A program made the translations under genes and the position numbers. Source: Magnolia sinica (Eukaryota; Streptophyta; Magnoliopsida; Magnoliales; Magnoliaceae). From it: a stretch of DNA of 64,000 nucleotides. The stretch covers positions 26,270,501-26,334,500 of the forward strand of contig NC_080577.1 in NCBI RefSeq assembly GCF_029962835.1, written 5' to 3'. Positions 20,160 to 32,289 of this stretch are shown here, piece after piece (within the stretch, counting starts at the first letter, position 1; every line of letters starts with the position of its first letter). The notes under the pieces were generated by a model. That model searched no databases, was not told the origin of the DNA, and saw nothing but the letters and a program-made list of their open reading frames with translations.

Positions 20160-23100
20160 TTTGAGACATGTCGATGAAAGGATCGCACATGAAGTATGAG
20201 ACAGAAGTTCCAAGGACAAATACCTTTAAACTATGAAATGTGAAGATGAGAGGCCTTCTAGTTGAGTAATGATTGCAATAAACACTCCTTGGTATAGCGA
20301 AGTGTTGTGCGACTATAAATGATGAAGAGTAGGAAGAACTTGATCGAATGACGATTATCTCGATTCAATTATGCTTGCCCGGCGATACCCTCTATAACGC
20401 CATTGATCAGACGATCACCGCAAGGCTTTGGATGAAATTATAAAGTTTGTACATAATGAAATCTCTCTCAAATCATTTATATCTGAAGACACGACTCTAA
20501 AATATGAAGATGACAAAGGGATCTCGATGAGCACGTCAGCACCCTTGACAAATTAATTTGCAAACTGATAAGCGTGAAAGTAAATATTGACAAAGAAAAT
20601 AAAGTCATCCCTTCTAAATTCCTACGAAAATCTGGTGGATACTTTGTACTATTGTAAATACACCTTGGACCTTGACACCGCTATATCATCGCTTCAGTCA
20701 AAGTAATTAAGAAGGAAGAACGGTGGGGAAGGTATATCTAAGGGAGCGCTAGTTGTTTAGGGAAGAACGTATGAGCAAGAAAAATGAAAATTACGATTAA
20801 AATTCAAATCGAAAGGCAAAGAAAAGTTGGAGTGCTAGAATTGTGGTAAACAGGGCTATATGAAGAAGAATTATTAAAACCTTAAATCTCCGAAGGGAGA
20901 TAAATTAAATAATTCATCACGAGAGACCAACACGGTAGAATCTAATGAGGTAGTAGGTGGTTGTGACATATTAACCAAATCCAAATTTGGGTATCTTAGT
21001 AATAATTGAATTTTGAATTCGAGGGCATTGTATCATATATGCCCTCATCAGAGTTAGTTCACCACATACATCGAGTATGATGGTGGCCTGGTGCTTATTG
21101 ACAATGATTTTGCTTATAAGGTTATTAGTATTAGATCAATACACATCAAGATGTTTAATGGAATGAAACGTATCCTTATAAATGTAAAATACGTTCTTAT
21201 TCTTAAGAAGAATCTAATATCTTTGGGGGCTATTAAGTCATTTAGATGTAAGTTCACTAGGTTTGATTGTGTCTTAAAGGTTTCAAAGGGAGTACTCATT
21301 ATTATGAAAGCATAGTAGAGCGATAACCTTTATAAGATGATCGAGAATATCGTATCTGGTGGAGCTGCAACTTCTGTAGTAGAGTCCACATCAGCACGTT
21401 TATGGCATGCACACTTAAGACACATTTAAAAGTGTGATATGAAGGTACTTTTTGATCGTTATTTGATTCCTGCTTTTAAAAGTGTTGATTTTAATATATA
21501 TGAGCATTGCATATATAGTAAACAATCACAGTTATGTTTTAAGTTTGGAAAACATATAAGTAAATGCGTACTTGATTATGTGCATTTGGATGTATGAGGG
21601 CCATTGCCCATTGTTTTTTAAGGGTGTCATCATTTTTTATTGTATTCATAGATGACCATTCTAGAAATTTTTGGGGTTACTTCATGAAGCATAAATCTAA
21701 TACTTTTGCTACTTTGAAGATGTGAAAGGCGATGGTAGAAAAGCGAACAGGGCGAAAATTGAAAATATAAGGATGGACAACGGTGGAGAATTCACTTCTA
21801 GGAAATTCAATCAATTTTACAAAGATAAGAGAATAGTGAGGCATAATACAATAAGACATACATAAAAAAAGAATGGTGTAGTGGAACGTATGGACCAGAC
21901 TCTTCTAAAGAGAGCTCGAAGTATGTTGAGTAATACTGCATTGGGCCACTGAGGCCATCAATATGATTTGTTATTTAATGAATTAATCCCCATCTACTAT
22001 CATAGATTGTAAAATTCTAGAAAAAGTTTGGAGTGGTCATGATGTAGATTATTCAAGATTATATGTATTTAGTTGTGATACTTATTCTCATGTACTGTCA
22101 GTTGAGAGAGATAAGCTATCCCAAAGGACAAAGAAGTGTACTTTTATCGGCTATGATGATGGGGAGAATGGATACAGGTTGTACGACCTAGCTACATGAA
22201 AGATCACAAGTAGCCAGGATGTCAAGTTTAATGAGGTTTCCTTCTTCCGTAAGGATGAACACAAGAAAACAGAAAAGTCGATGATAATTAATGTTGACAT
22301 AGATATGTATGAGATACAGGTGGAAGCCGAACTGTAGGAAAATATACATGAGTACTTGTGAAAAAAAATTCACTAAGAGATCGTAAATTATCGGCGAGAT
22401 ACAGAAATGACTCGACTGTTGCATTCACTCTCATTATGGATGAAGGGGATCATTCTACCTTTCAGGAAGTATTAGAATACACATATGTTAAGAAGTGGAT
22501 AGCAGTAATACATGATGAGATAGATTTTTTATACAAGAATGCCAGTGGAGCTTCCTATTAGGTGTAAAGCGATGGAAGTTGATCTATTAGAAGAAATACG
22601 ATAAATATAAGGCCAGACTGGTAGCGAAGGGTTATCACAGGATGGTGTTGACTTTAAATAAAATTTTACACCTGTTGTCAAGCAGGTATTTATTATATTT
22701 GTATTGACACTGGTTGTCAAATATAATCTGGAACTGAAAAAATGGATATGAAAGACTACTTTCCTACATGGAAAATTGGAAGAACAGATTTACATGAACC
22801 AACCAAAGAGGTTCAAAGTACAGGGGTTAGAGAATAAGGTTTATAGGTTAAGGAGGTCATTGTACGGTTTAAAACAGTCGCCTATGCAATTGTATAAAAA
22901 GTTTGATTCTTTCATGATGAGTCAGCGGTTTATTAGAAGTGAATTCAATCATTATTTACTTCAAATCACTAAGTGATGAGGAATTGATTATACTAGTATT
23001 GTATGTTGATAATATACTTATTGTCATCCAAAGCATCTATGAGATCAACATATTAAAGGTTTAAATAGTACATTTGAGATGAATGATTCAAGGGCTGCAA

Positions 23101-23960
23101 AGAAGATTTTTGGTATTGATATACACATAGATAGGGAGAGGAGCATGTTACGGTTGTCTCGAGCAGAGTATCTTGAGAAGATCATACTCAAGTTTGGGAT
23201 GGACGATACTAAACCGATTAGCACACCCCATGCAACTCACTTTCAGCTTTCTTCATAACAATATCTTACGACAGATGAAGAAAAGTAGTTTATGTCTTGT
23301 ATGCCCCACTCAAGCATAGTTGGTAATTTAATGTATGTCATAGTCTCTACAAAACCGGATATTTCACATGCAGTTGGTGTTGTGAGTAGATACATGTCTA
23401 ACCCTGGTAAGCAACACTGAGAGGCAGTAAAATGACTATTTCAGTATCTATGAAGTATGAAGGACCATGTCTTGACATTCAAAAAATCAGAGGACAAACT
23501 TGCAGGCTATGTGGATTCTGATTATGCAAAAAACATAGACAATAAAAGTCGACTTCTGGTTACTCGTTTGTATTAGCGAGTGAAGCGATCAGTTGGATGT
23601 CGAAGCTTTAGTCTGTGGTTGTTTTTTCCACAACTTAAGGTGAGTATATGGCAGTGCTCCATTCAAAGATCACGTTTGCTTGAGAAGAATGATAAATGAG
23701 TTGGGTCTTCAAGAGGAGGTCGTACCTATGAATTATGATAGGGAAAACACAATCAATTGAGCAAAGAACTTAGTTTACCATTTTAGAACTAAATATATTG
23801 ATGTTTATCATCATTTTATTCGACAAGTACTTAAAGAAAGCGGTGTTACTCTTAAGAAGATCCACACAAGCGTGAATATGACAAATATGCTTACGAAAGT
23901 GGTTCCTAAAAAGAAGTTCATATTCCATTCTACATCTTTGGAATTGACAAAGGTTTAATG
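20160..23960 (+). pseudogene. Degenerate copia gag-pol
   Basis: A zinc-knuckle remnant (LEC-stop-NCGKQGYMKKNY) lies at about 20829-20880. The protease motif at 21011-21050 reads LNSRALYHICPH, where LDSGASYHMCPH is usual, so the catalytic Asp is Asn. Integrase traces span 21400-21940 (DNGGEFTSRKF, NGVVERM). Reverse transcriptase includes RRSLYGLKQSP (about 22850-22880), and its active-site YVDD reads YVDN at 23002-23013. RNase H traces (GYVDSDYAKN) lie near 23500, and the C-terminal KYIDVYHHFIRQ and NMLTKVV near 23790-23900. Many in-frame stops mean no product. Confidence 0.88.
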
Positions 23961-24075
23961 AAAACAGAGTGTGTATGAAAAGTGATAATGGTGTTGATAC
24001 TATGATGGAGATGATTAGAGATGGTGATAATAGCTTGAAGCAATGGAGCATGAAGATTGAAGCCACAGTGGAGAT

Positions 24076-24663
24076 TGTTGAAATTGGTGTCTCCAATCTA
24101 TGTTATAATAGGGGATTTCGATCAATCGACAGTTTGGTTCGATCGATTAATAATACCCCAAATATATAAGTTCACTCACTGCACAATTTTTTATGGTTTC
24201 AAATATCAACCATTTGGTTTAATCGATTGGAAAAATTTGAAAAAATTAAATTAACTCTCTAAACACTTTAAGCATGTTCGATTGATCGAACATGGAAGCT
24301 CGATCATTTGAGGATTGCTCGATCAATGGTTAGATTGATTGCAAGCGCAGTTTTGCATAATTGCATGATTTGTTTCCTATTCTAGGTATGTGTGTGTGTG
24401 TAATGCATGATTAAGGTAATCTTAAGTGAACGGTGACTTGTTTTAAAGGAGAGTTAGGGTTTTGAGATTGGTTTTTTTGCATATGTAAGTCGATTATATC
24501 TCTTGTAATTCATTTTCATAATGGATTTCTTATCGCTTTATATCGTGATTTTTTCCTGCAAGGATTTTTTCACGTAAAATTATGTGCTTCTGTGGTTACT
24601 TTGTTTACATTTATCTTTTGTTTGTGTGATTTTACTTGAGGTTTGCTTCCATAGCTCCTAACA
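24076..24663 (+). repeat. 3' LTR of the copia element
   Basis: 588 bp, beginning TGTTGAAATTGGTGTCTCC and ending CTCCTAACA. It is clearly homologous to the 5' LTR but with many substitutions and small indels, so the insertion is not recent. Confidence 0.92.
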
Positions 24664-24668
24664 GTATT

Positions 24669-25412
24669 AATATTGCTTAGAATAAAATTGACATGGTATA
24701 AGAATCGTGTAGGTGCCTAGAAACCGTCTACCACACTTGGCACACATGCCAATATAGGATACATGCGTGGCATCTAAAATGTGAACCTAACTTAAGAAGC
24801 CTAAAATATTAGTCAATATCTAATTATTAAATGGGTCATAAGTACCATAAAGAGTTAGCTCTATATGAAAAATAAGGCAGAAGTATAAGATTTTACCTCT
24901 AATCATAGCAATAAGATTTAAAGTTTGTCATTATTTTCACGATTCAGTGATATAGATTCACCAACAAACCAAGTAATGTTACATGTGTATGACTTGGTTG
25001 GATTTCTCGTACTAGTTTTTTTTTTCCTTAAAATCGAGTCTTCTAGTCTATGCGAGTACTATAGGCCAAGATTGATGGTTTCACAAACTAATCAAATTGA
25101 CTTGCTTCATAGACCAGACTCTTTTAGATTTATCTCTATATATAGCTTTCCTCCCTTCAAGAAAAGTGATAACCATATGAAAATTATGCATGGGTTTATT
25201 ATCTTTAAAAAGTTTTTCACTTAATCTTAACTAGCAAGTCTTAGAGTGAACAATCATCTTATTTCAAAAAAGCCCAATACCTTTTAAAAACTAATAAAAA
25301 TTGGCATAATCATATTGAGTGGGCTGGTGTAGCAGCATAATCATATAAAGTGGGTTAACATAGTAATGCAGACTACATTAGTCTCTCCCTATAGTGAGAG
25401 ACATATCTAACA
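24669..25412 (-). repeat. Probable 3' LTR of a second, minus-strand copia relic
   Basis: On the minus strand a purine-rich tract (GTCAAGTGAGAGAA, 25426-25413) is followed by TGTTAGATATG from 25412. This is the usual polypurine-tract/LTR junction of plant copia elements. The LTR's other end is not resolved, and the intact copia element at 19545-24663 lies immediately beyond. Confidence 0.6.
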
Positions 25413-25849
25413 TTCTCTCACTTGACTCATATTGATATAATTGATTTTGAAGCTTTTGGAAGAGGGGAAAAAAAAAAAAAAAAAACTTAACGTAATCTAT
25501 AAATTTTGAAAATAAAATTGTTCACTTTCAAATTTTATCAAAAAACAGTATACTCAATCAAAGAACTCTATTGCACGGTAAATTCCTTTCAAATGAGTAT
25601 TACCTTCCATGTAGTACAATGTCATTAACCCCCCACTAAATAAGTATTTATTTAGCATAACTTCCTTAAGAATGAGCTACCTAATTCTCATTTAAGATTC
25701 AACTTTATTATCTAAAGTATGAGAAGAAAGATAAACAAAAAAAAATCATTTTAAACCATATTTTGCAATATAAAAATAAATAAACTCTAAATGGCATTTT
25801 AAATGCACGTAATAATTTAAACATAAGATAAGCTAATGAGTCTAATATG

Positions 25850-27541
25850 TTTCACATGTTCTTTATACAATTTGGGAGGTAGTCCCTTTGTCAGTGGGTC
25901 CATAATCATCAACTCAGTGCTTATGTGCTCAATGGTTACTTAATGAGTCTGAACTTTTTCTCCAACAATGAAGTGCTTTATATCGATATGTTTGTTTCAA
26001 CTTCCACTTCTGTTGTTTCTAGAGAAAAACACTGTACAACCTATTTGATTGCTGGTAAATACCGATAAATAGTGGTAAAAGTACAATAATTGTAACTACC
26101 GGTTGTTTAGAAGATATATGAAACTTCACTATAAAAACTGAGGTTTTTTTCAATTGATTTTTAAGCTAAAAGTCTATGGGCTCCCACTATGATATATGTA
26201 TTATATCTGCACCATTCATTCATTTTTTTTCCATATCATTTTAGGGCATGAGCAAAAAATGAGGTAGATCCAAAGCTTAAGTTGACCACACCATGGAAAA
26301 AAGTGAATTCAACGATGGACGTCATTATTCCCACTGCTTCTTCTAATGTGGTCCACTTGAGCTTTAGATCTAACCCCATTTTTAGGCTCATGTCCTAAGA
26401 TGATATGGAAAATTGAATGAACAATGTGGATAAAACACATACATCATGGTTAGGCTCATACATTTTTGCCACGTAGACATGGTACGGGAGTCACTCACTG
26501 TACCAGTCAACGTCATATTGTAGGAAATAGCAAAGTAAATAATTATTACTTATTTACACTAAATTTTCTATAATTACTGCAAATCAAATAGGCCCATGGC
26601 AGAATTATCATAGTAAATCCTCAATGGCCTAAATATAGAATCTATATTTCTAAATCATGTAATAAAATTTCTCAACTATATTGTCTGCAAACTGCACAAA
26701 CTCTGCCTCTATAGCGAATGAAGCAGTTAATGTATGTTTCGCACTTCTCCAAGATCTAGCACCTCCTGCAAGTAAGAAAATATACCCAGATGTATACTTC
26801 GTCGAGTTAAGGCAACCAACGAAGTTCGAGTATAAATATCTAACCATTTCTAGTTTCTTAGAATGCTTATACTTAGCATGTAGTCATTGGTCCTTCTACA
26901 TACCACATAACCTTCTTTACAGGTCTCTAGTGTTCCATGCATGGATTATTTTGGTATATGCCTAACAATCTTACTACAAATCCAATATTTGGTCTTTATA
27001 CCTAGTTGTGCATATATTAAATTGCAATCACTGATGCATATGGACTACTTTTTTTATTTAATCTTTCTCTATAACATTTTTTAGACATTGACTTAAATTG
27101 AATTTACCATGCACCCTTTACAATGAATGTCGCATTGGTGAATACCATTTATCATGAATCTTTCCAAAACTTTATTAATATAAGTATTATAAGACAGTAC
27201 TAATGTCATTTCAGACTTGTCTATGTGAATCTATATGCTTCGCCTAAATCCTTTATGGTGAATTTCAGTGCAAGAAACTGTTTTGTCACATATAGCAAAC
27301 CGAAGTCAATATCAACAATCAATATATAGGAACAAGAAAATGAATTTAATCCTCCTAATCTTAAGGTATATGCACTCATTGACAAAGACTTACTTTAGTC
27401 ATATATGAATTATTATTTTTTTGTTTGCAAAATAAGTGATTATCTTTATTTGAAGAGAACTCTTCAAAATGAAACACGTATACATTTCCTTAAGAACCTC
27501 ATTCAAAAATATTTTTTCAATATCCATTTGATGTAGATTTA
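25850..27541 (-). pseudogene. Copia relic: C-terminal RT, RNase H and C-terminus
   Basis: Read on the minus strand, QMDIEKIFLNEVLKEMY (from about 27535) is the reverse transcriptase segment QMDVKTAFLNGxLEEEIYM. RNase H appears at 26650-26847 (NFVGCLNSTKYTSGYIFLL, GARSWRSAKHTLTASF). The C-terminus near 26000-25850 reads KHIDIKHFIVGEKVQTH and DPLTKGLPPKLYKEHV. A MITE at 26038-26592 interrupts it between the DNSA motif and the C-terminus. Stops are frequent. It continues at 31993-32110 beyond a large insertion. Confidence 0.85.
26038..26592. mobile_element. TIR element nested in the copia relic
   Basis: The left arm CCTATTTGATTGCTGGTAAATA and the reverse complement of the right arm, CCTATTTGATTTGCAGTAAT, match. 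The arms continue as similar 'AATTATAG/TTAGTG' rich sequence. The central part (about 26180-26470) is a copy of the window's common MITE core ('gtccacttgagctttagatc', 'acacatacatcatggt'), so one element sits within another. It splits copia RNase H coding. Confidence 0.68.
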
Positions 27542-29342
27542 TGTCACGTCCCGAAAATTAGCACCTGAGTACAAAGACCCCGGTCCCGAATTCCCGAGTG
27601 TGAACCAAATGAAAACGCACATGTGACTTCATTTAAATTCACATTCATTCCAGACACGAATAATCAGAGTAGCGCAATTTAACTTAACAGATCTAAAGCA
27701 AGGTAGAAATAATAAAAATCTATAAATATAGGGCTAACAGTTAAAAGTACAATTTCAATAGTAGTGGTCGCCCAAAATGAGGATTATACATGACACAAAG
27801 ATAATATAACAAAATTAGGACATAGAGCATGCCTAATCGTGGACTTCAACATTTACATGTACAAAATTTAAATAAAAGCAAGATCTTCTAATTTTGCCCG
27901 ACACTCCAACGACATCATGACGAAAGTGAAAGTCGATCCAAGCTTACTTGTCGGAAGCCTCGATAGCACCCACATTAACATCTCCTAGTTAGTGTTTTAA
28001 AACACCATCTCATATGGGAGCGAGTAGCTAACTTAGTGGTTCCATTAGTTCTAAGTTACACATGTCATCGACACGATCAACACAGGTAATGATAAACAAA
28101 TAAATAATCATTTCTAAATACTCTTTTTAGATACACATATAAAATTATGACATGATACATGCCCTTACAATCTACCACTCCCACACAAACGATTTTAATG
28201 CTAATTTTGCAAATGTCAACAATCCCTTACAAGCGACTCCACCGCCCAATCGCAACATCCTATCTAATGCACTGCGATTGATGTGCATGTTAGCTAAGTA
28301 ATTAAATTCTGTTCATCCAGCATATTGGGAAAGTTAGGGTACTACCATTTTATCATGGTCTCAACCGGATCTCAAGGCTCGGGGCTGTCGTAGTGGCTCC
28401 ACCTATGGCCCTTAATCTGTTTTTTCATCATCTAAGCAACAACTCCCCAGCCAATGCGGGACTAACACTAGCCTGACCGACTGGTTCAACCGATCTCAAA
28501 GGACCCAGATGACACAGGCGAGATAACATATGATTAGTCACCTCATCGACATGGTGGAGGACGACCACAATTGATGCAAGAGTCGTCACCCAAACGTAAT
28601 TATGGTGTAGTCACGACATCTATTCCATTTATGATATAGTAAGCTCGTAGCCTTCATGATTGCTCATTGGTTACTACGGGAGGCTCGTCATCCTAGTGTA
28701 GGTTGACAGCTTGAATACAGTGTCTCATACCACCATGTCTGGCTTATGAGTGTTTTGGATCGTACCGCTAATGGTTATAAGTAGACTCATTCAATAGTAT
28801 ACTAGATTACATTTAGTCTTTTCATACACTATGAACATACATGATCAGTTGGTTATTAGACTAATTTGATTGACCTTGGAGAATCTCGGTGTAACCAACA
28901 TTGGGTGTAAGCATCCCGCGTAGTTCAACTATTGTCGGACGTCCGTCCTCAACCCGAGTCGATCAAACAAGCCTAGGGTGGTCGACCTAACTCAAGCCAC
29001 CCCTTATTTAAGGTGGTTAGCTGACTATCTCAATGTTGTAAGCAATTCTAAACATTACTACGAATTAACCATTCGTCATGCAATCATAGCGGGGTTTCAT
29101 ATGAAGCATAAATTCAATGATACTATTACTTAAGAATTTCATCAAACATATGAGCATCAATAGAAGTAGGGCTATTCACGAGTCGAGCTAGCTCGAATAA
29201 CTCGCTCGACTCGGCTTGAGTCAGCTCGGATTGACTCATCTTGAATGGTTGACTCGGGCCGAGTCAAGCTAATTTTTTGTAGCTCGAGTTCAGTTCGAGC
29301 TGAGTTCGACCATGGGGCATTTTAACTCGAGTAGACTCGAAC

Positions 29343-29612
29343 TTGACTCGACTTAGCTTGATTAATAATAGGTTGGTTTGGAAGGTTCGGACAGATGAAG
29401 GTCCAGAAATAAGAATTCAGGAGAATATCCTGAATAAATCAATGAAAACCTTCGAGTTCTGTTTGGCAACAAATGTAAGCGCAGGAACTCAAGATGTTGA
29501 CCTGCTACGGTGGTTATTCCACAACTGCAAAGGAATCGAGGCAGAAGATGTTCTTATTAAAATGCTTCGGTATAACATTGTTGGTGTCTCTGGGAAATCA
29601 GTAACAAGCTGA
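29343..29612 (+). CDS. Unrecognised 89-aa open frame inside the hAT-like element
   Basis: The frame opens MTRLSLINNRLVWKVRTDEG and includes DLLRWLFHNCKGIEAEDVLI. It looks more protein-like than its surroundings (mixed hydrophobic and charged residues), but I do not recognise a family. It could be captured host sequence with missing introns or a remnant of other mobile DNA. Expression is unproven. Confidence 0.25.
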   Translation: MTRLSLINNRLVWKVRTDEGPEIRIQENILNKSMKTFEFCLATNVSAGTQDVDLLRWLFHNCKGIEAEDVLIKMLRYNIVGVSGKSVTS

Positions 29613-29613
29613 A

Positions 29614-29934
29614 ATGGTTTATTCAACATGCAAATTGAAATCGGAAGAGCTAGTCACAAGAATTTATAAATGGGAGGAATGGTCGATCTTTGGTTGGGTG
29701 GAACACCGGTACCAAATCTGGTACATACTACTTAAATTCTGGATAGATAATGTTATTAGAGAGATCGGAGCATGCATAAGGTCAGTGGTGGGAATTGGTA
29801 GTCAAACGGATAATAGCAAAGAGCTGAGATTTGCAAGAAGCGAAATCAGAAAGAAAAAATTGTCACAATATCCAATTTTGATAGGTCTAAAGGTTGGATC
29901 AACTAAGCTAAAAGTTGTGGTGGTTCAGGAGTAG
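29614..29934 (+). pseudogene. Open frame resembling a DUF4283-type retroelement fragment
   Basis: 106 residues. The C-terminal pattern SKELRFARSEIRKKKLSQYP followed by ILIGLKVGSTKLKVVVVQE resembles the end of plant LINE-associated DUF4283 proteins (ARIRV ... LPRS ... LRIGSxxFxVxVxE). The resemblance is by eye and weak. It begins one base after the preceding frame's stop, in a different frame. Confidence 0.25.
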
Positions 29935-31992
29935 AGTGAGATGCAGAAAGAGATGCGGAAACTTGTTGGAGAAGAAGGCCTTAGTTCGTTGATGGAGATG
30001 CTCGGGAGAATGAGGAAGAAGATGTCTTAGTCCAATACTCCGGCGGACTACGAGATCAAGAGGTGAGGAGCTGTAGGGACCCAATTCGGTGGCAGCAGGA
30101 AGGTAACATATGAAAAAGCTCGAGCTCAACTCGAGGTAAACTCGACTCGACGCGACTCGAACCACTAGCTCGACTCGAACTCGACAGCTTTGGCAAACAA
30201 GCCAAGCTTCAATGTTGAGCTCGAGGCCGAGCTCGAACTCGAGTACAACATAGACAAGCCGAGTCGAGCTTGGCCCACCTCGACTCCACTCGGCTTGATG
30301 CCCACCTCTAAATAGAAGCAACACACTCACTTGAACATTTCATCAAACATGTGAGTATCAATAAAACCACACATTCACCTATGCATCCCATCAAACATGT
30401 GAGCATCAATAGAACAATACATTCAATCACTTAGGCATTTTATCAAACATGTGAGCATCCATAAATAAGTAATAACATATGTTGTGATCAAATTGAAATA
30501 TGAACATATTAGCGTACACCAAAATATTTACAAATAACAAATCATTAATTGAGACCCTCAAGGGTTGATAAATGGCAACCTAAGAACAATAGTCCGCACC
30601 TTATGAATGGATTTTTAATATTTAAACTTATAGGGTTATGATTTTGATAAAAACAATTTATACACCAATTTTGAAGGAATTATGTGAGATTCATGCAAGT
30701 CAACCTAGAAAACTTAGGTTGGAAAATAGGATTCGATTCTTACTTCTTAATTGCGAGATGGTGGATTTGGTGAAGGAAAACGGTCGAGGCTAGGGTTTCG
30801 ATTGAAAGGATTCAATAAAGGAGACACCAATATCCATCACTTGCTATCCCTTTACTCCTTTCTCTCATTCTCTTATTCTCTCTTTCTCTCTAGGGAAAAT
30901 TTTGGATGGAAACAAGGTTTGCCTACAAATACACTATTTATAGCACCAGAAATTGTGCAAATAGTCCTAGGGGCTGGATTTTCATTATATTAGCCCTATG
31001 GGAGGGTGTTTCTAACATTTGGGGTCCATTATGGGGTGTGCATCTATACAGATATGTGCAGTGTATTAATTTAGGTTTTTATTTATTTATTTATTTAACA
31101 CACACCCCCACACACTCACGCCATAGTAGGATTTCACCACCTATGGATACTCAAACCCTTGACCGAGTGTTGAAACTCCTGAGAGTCTACCACCAGAGCA
31201 AGGGTAAGGATCCATTTTAATTTAGTTTAGGTTGTTGCTTTACATTTGTTTAGGATCTAATGATCCGATACAACTTTGGTAAAGATCGGATACAGACAAT
31301 TAACTTAAGTTCTTGATTAATTTCAGGAATACTCATACATCTCATGCACTGACCTTGTGAGTCCAAGTTGAACGATTCAAGATGTGATCTCGGCTCGATG
31401 ACTCGTGATGGACGTCAAGATCACTAAGATGAACATCTTTCTTTAGTATCAGGTTTAGTGGTGCACTAACAAGTGGTTTAGAATTTGTTTAGAAAATAAG
31501 GGCATTTCTAGAATGAATTAGATAGCGAGATTTTTTGTGCTCGATGATTAAAGTTTGGATTGGCTAAGTTCATAGTATGGCCTATTCGCAATTAGAAAAA
31601 ACAATGATTCGATCCTAATCACCATAAACCGTTAATTCTTAAGCTAAATGAGTAACTGGGTTAGTTTGGTTTATTAATTAAGATCTGCCCCTAGTTATCT
31701 CGACTTTTGGTAGGTCTTTATTTAGTTGTTTTTGTTTTAATTAGTCAGTGAGAGGTTAGCTAGATTTGGATAAAAGATAAACAAATCACGATGCTAGACT
31801 CAAGGTTTAGGTGATCGGATGGATTTATTGGCTTTCTAAGGTTGATTAATCGAATTGGTTCTTTACTGGTATCACCCGCGTATAGGCTCACGTCGAGCAT
31901 TAAGGGTCAATAAGTGACAACATAAACTACTTATATAAAAAAAATTTAAGAATATTTTAAAATCCAAAATAATGAAAATTTGAGACGCTACA

Positions 31993-32110
31993 CTTTTAGT
32001 TAAAATAACTATTAAAGCCAATGATGACCTTTAATGAGTTCTTAAAAAAGGAGAAAATATCTCATGGTAATCAATGTCTACTTCTTGACAAGTTGTTTGA
32101 CACCTTGTAT
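31993..32110 (-). pseudogene. Copia relic: N-terminal RT segment
   Basis: Minus-strand translation gives CQEVDIDYHEIFSP near 32090-32045, then LALIVILTK up to the insertion boundary. It matches the copia start of reverse transcriptase (KGxxQxxGIDYDEVFSPV). It is the other half of the relic at 25850-27541. Upstream domains are missing; MITE sequence begins near 32290. Confidence 0.8.
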
Positions 32111-32289
32111 TTTGGAAGGATTTGGAGAAATTTTTTCTTAAATCTATTGTTTGACAACGTGGATTCAAAGATAAATATAGTTGGAAATAAATGAATACAC
32201 AATTTTAATATGTTTTAAAATCTCATATTTTTGTTCTCATTCTAACATAACCGAACCGAAATACCTTTTTTCACTCTCTTTAAATGTAG

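Larger units (their letters stand above)
19545..24663 (+). mobile_element. Ty1/copia LTR retrotransposon, structurally complete but coding-dead
   Basis: The element runs from TGTTGAAATT to CCTAACA and is flanked by the 5-bp direct repeat GTATT (19540-19544 and 24664-24668). LTRs are 19545-20121 and 24076-24663. A primer-binding site TGGTATCAGAGC at 20124-20135 matches initiator methionine tRNA, as is usual in plant copia elements. The internal order is gag, protease, integrase, reverse transcriptase, RNase H, which is the Ty1/copia order. All domains carry stops or frameshifts. The C-terminus resembles the Tnt1/Tork group, but lineage is tentative. Confidence 0.93.
29167..30310. mobile_element. 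hAT-like element with 8-bp TSD
   Basis: It is flanked by the perfect 8-bp repeat AATAGAAG (29159-29166 and 30311-30318), the hAT signature. Termini are TAGGGCTATTCACGAGTC and, inverted, TAGAGGTGGGCATCAAGCC. Subterminal regions are crowded with CTCGA/GAGCTCGA motifs, as in plant hAT elements that bind transposase subterminally. It is 1144 bp, too short for a hAT transposase (usually over 600 aa), so non-autonomous. The middle holds two open frames. Confidence 0.8.
29113..30475. repeat. Short minisatellite interrupted by the hAT-like element
   Basis: About four diverged units of 50-60 bp share 'TTTCATCAAACATGTGAGCATCAATA' in phrases. One unit lies before the hAT-like element (29140-29166) and three after it (30335-30475). 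The flanks rejoin when the element is removed. Confidence 0.7.
27542..31992. mobile_element. 4.45-kb insertion, probable solo LTR (gypsy-like), nested in the copia relic
   Basis: The ends are TGTCACGTCCCGAAAATT and AAATTTGAGACGCTACA, an imperfect inverted repeat with TG...CA termini like long gypsy-type LTRs. It cuts the copia reverse transcriptase precisely: on the minus strand FSP...LALIVILTK ends at 31993 and LHQMDIEK resumes at about 27538. Flanking pentamers ATTTA and CTTTT agree at only three positions. No second LTR copy, primer site or pol domain is visible, so a solo LTR or non-autonomous element fits best. It contains a hAT-like insertion. Confidence 0.6.

Noticed and set aside
29908-30330. 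140-residue minus-strand frame
   Set aside because: It lies in the CTCGA-rich end of the hAT-like element; composition is driven by that repeat.
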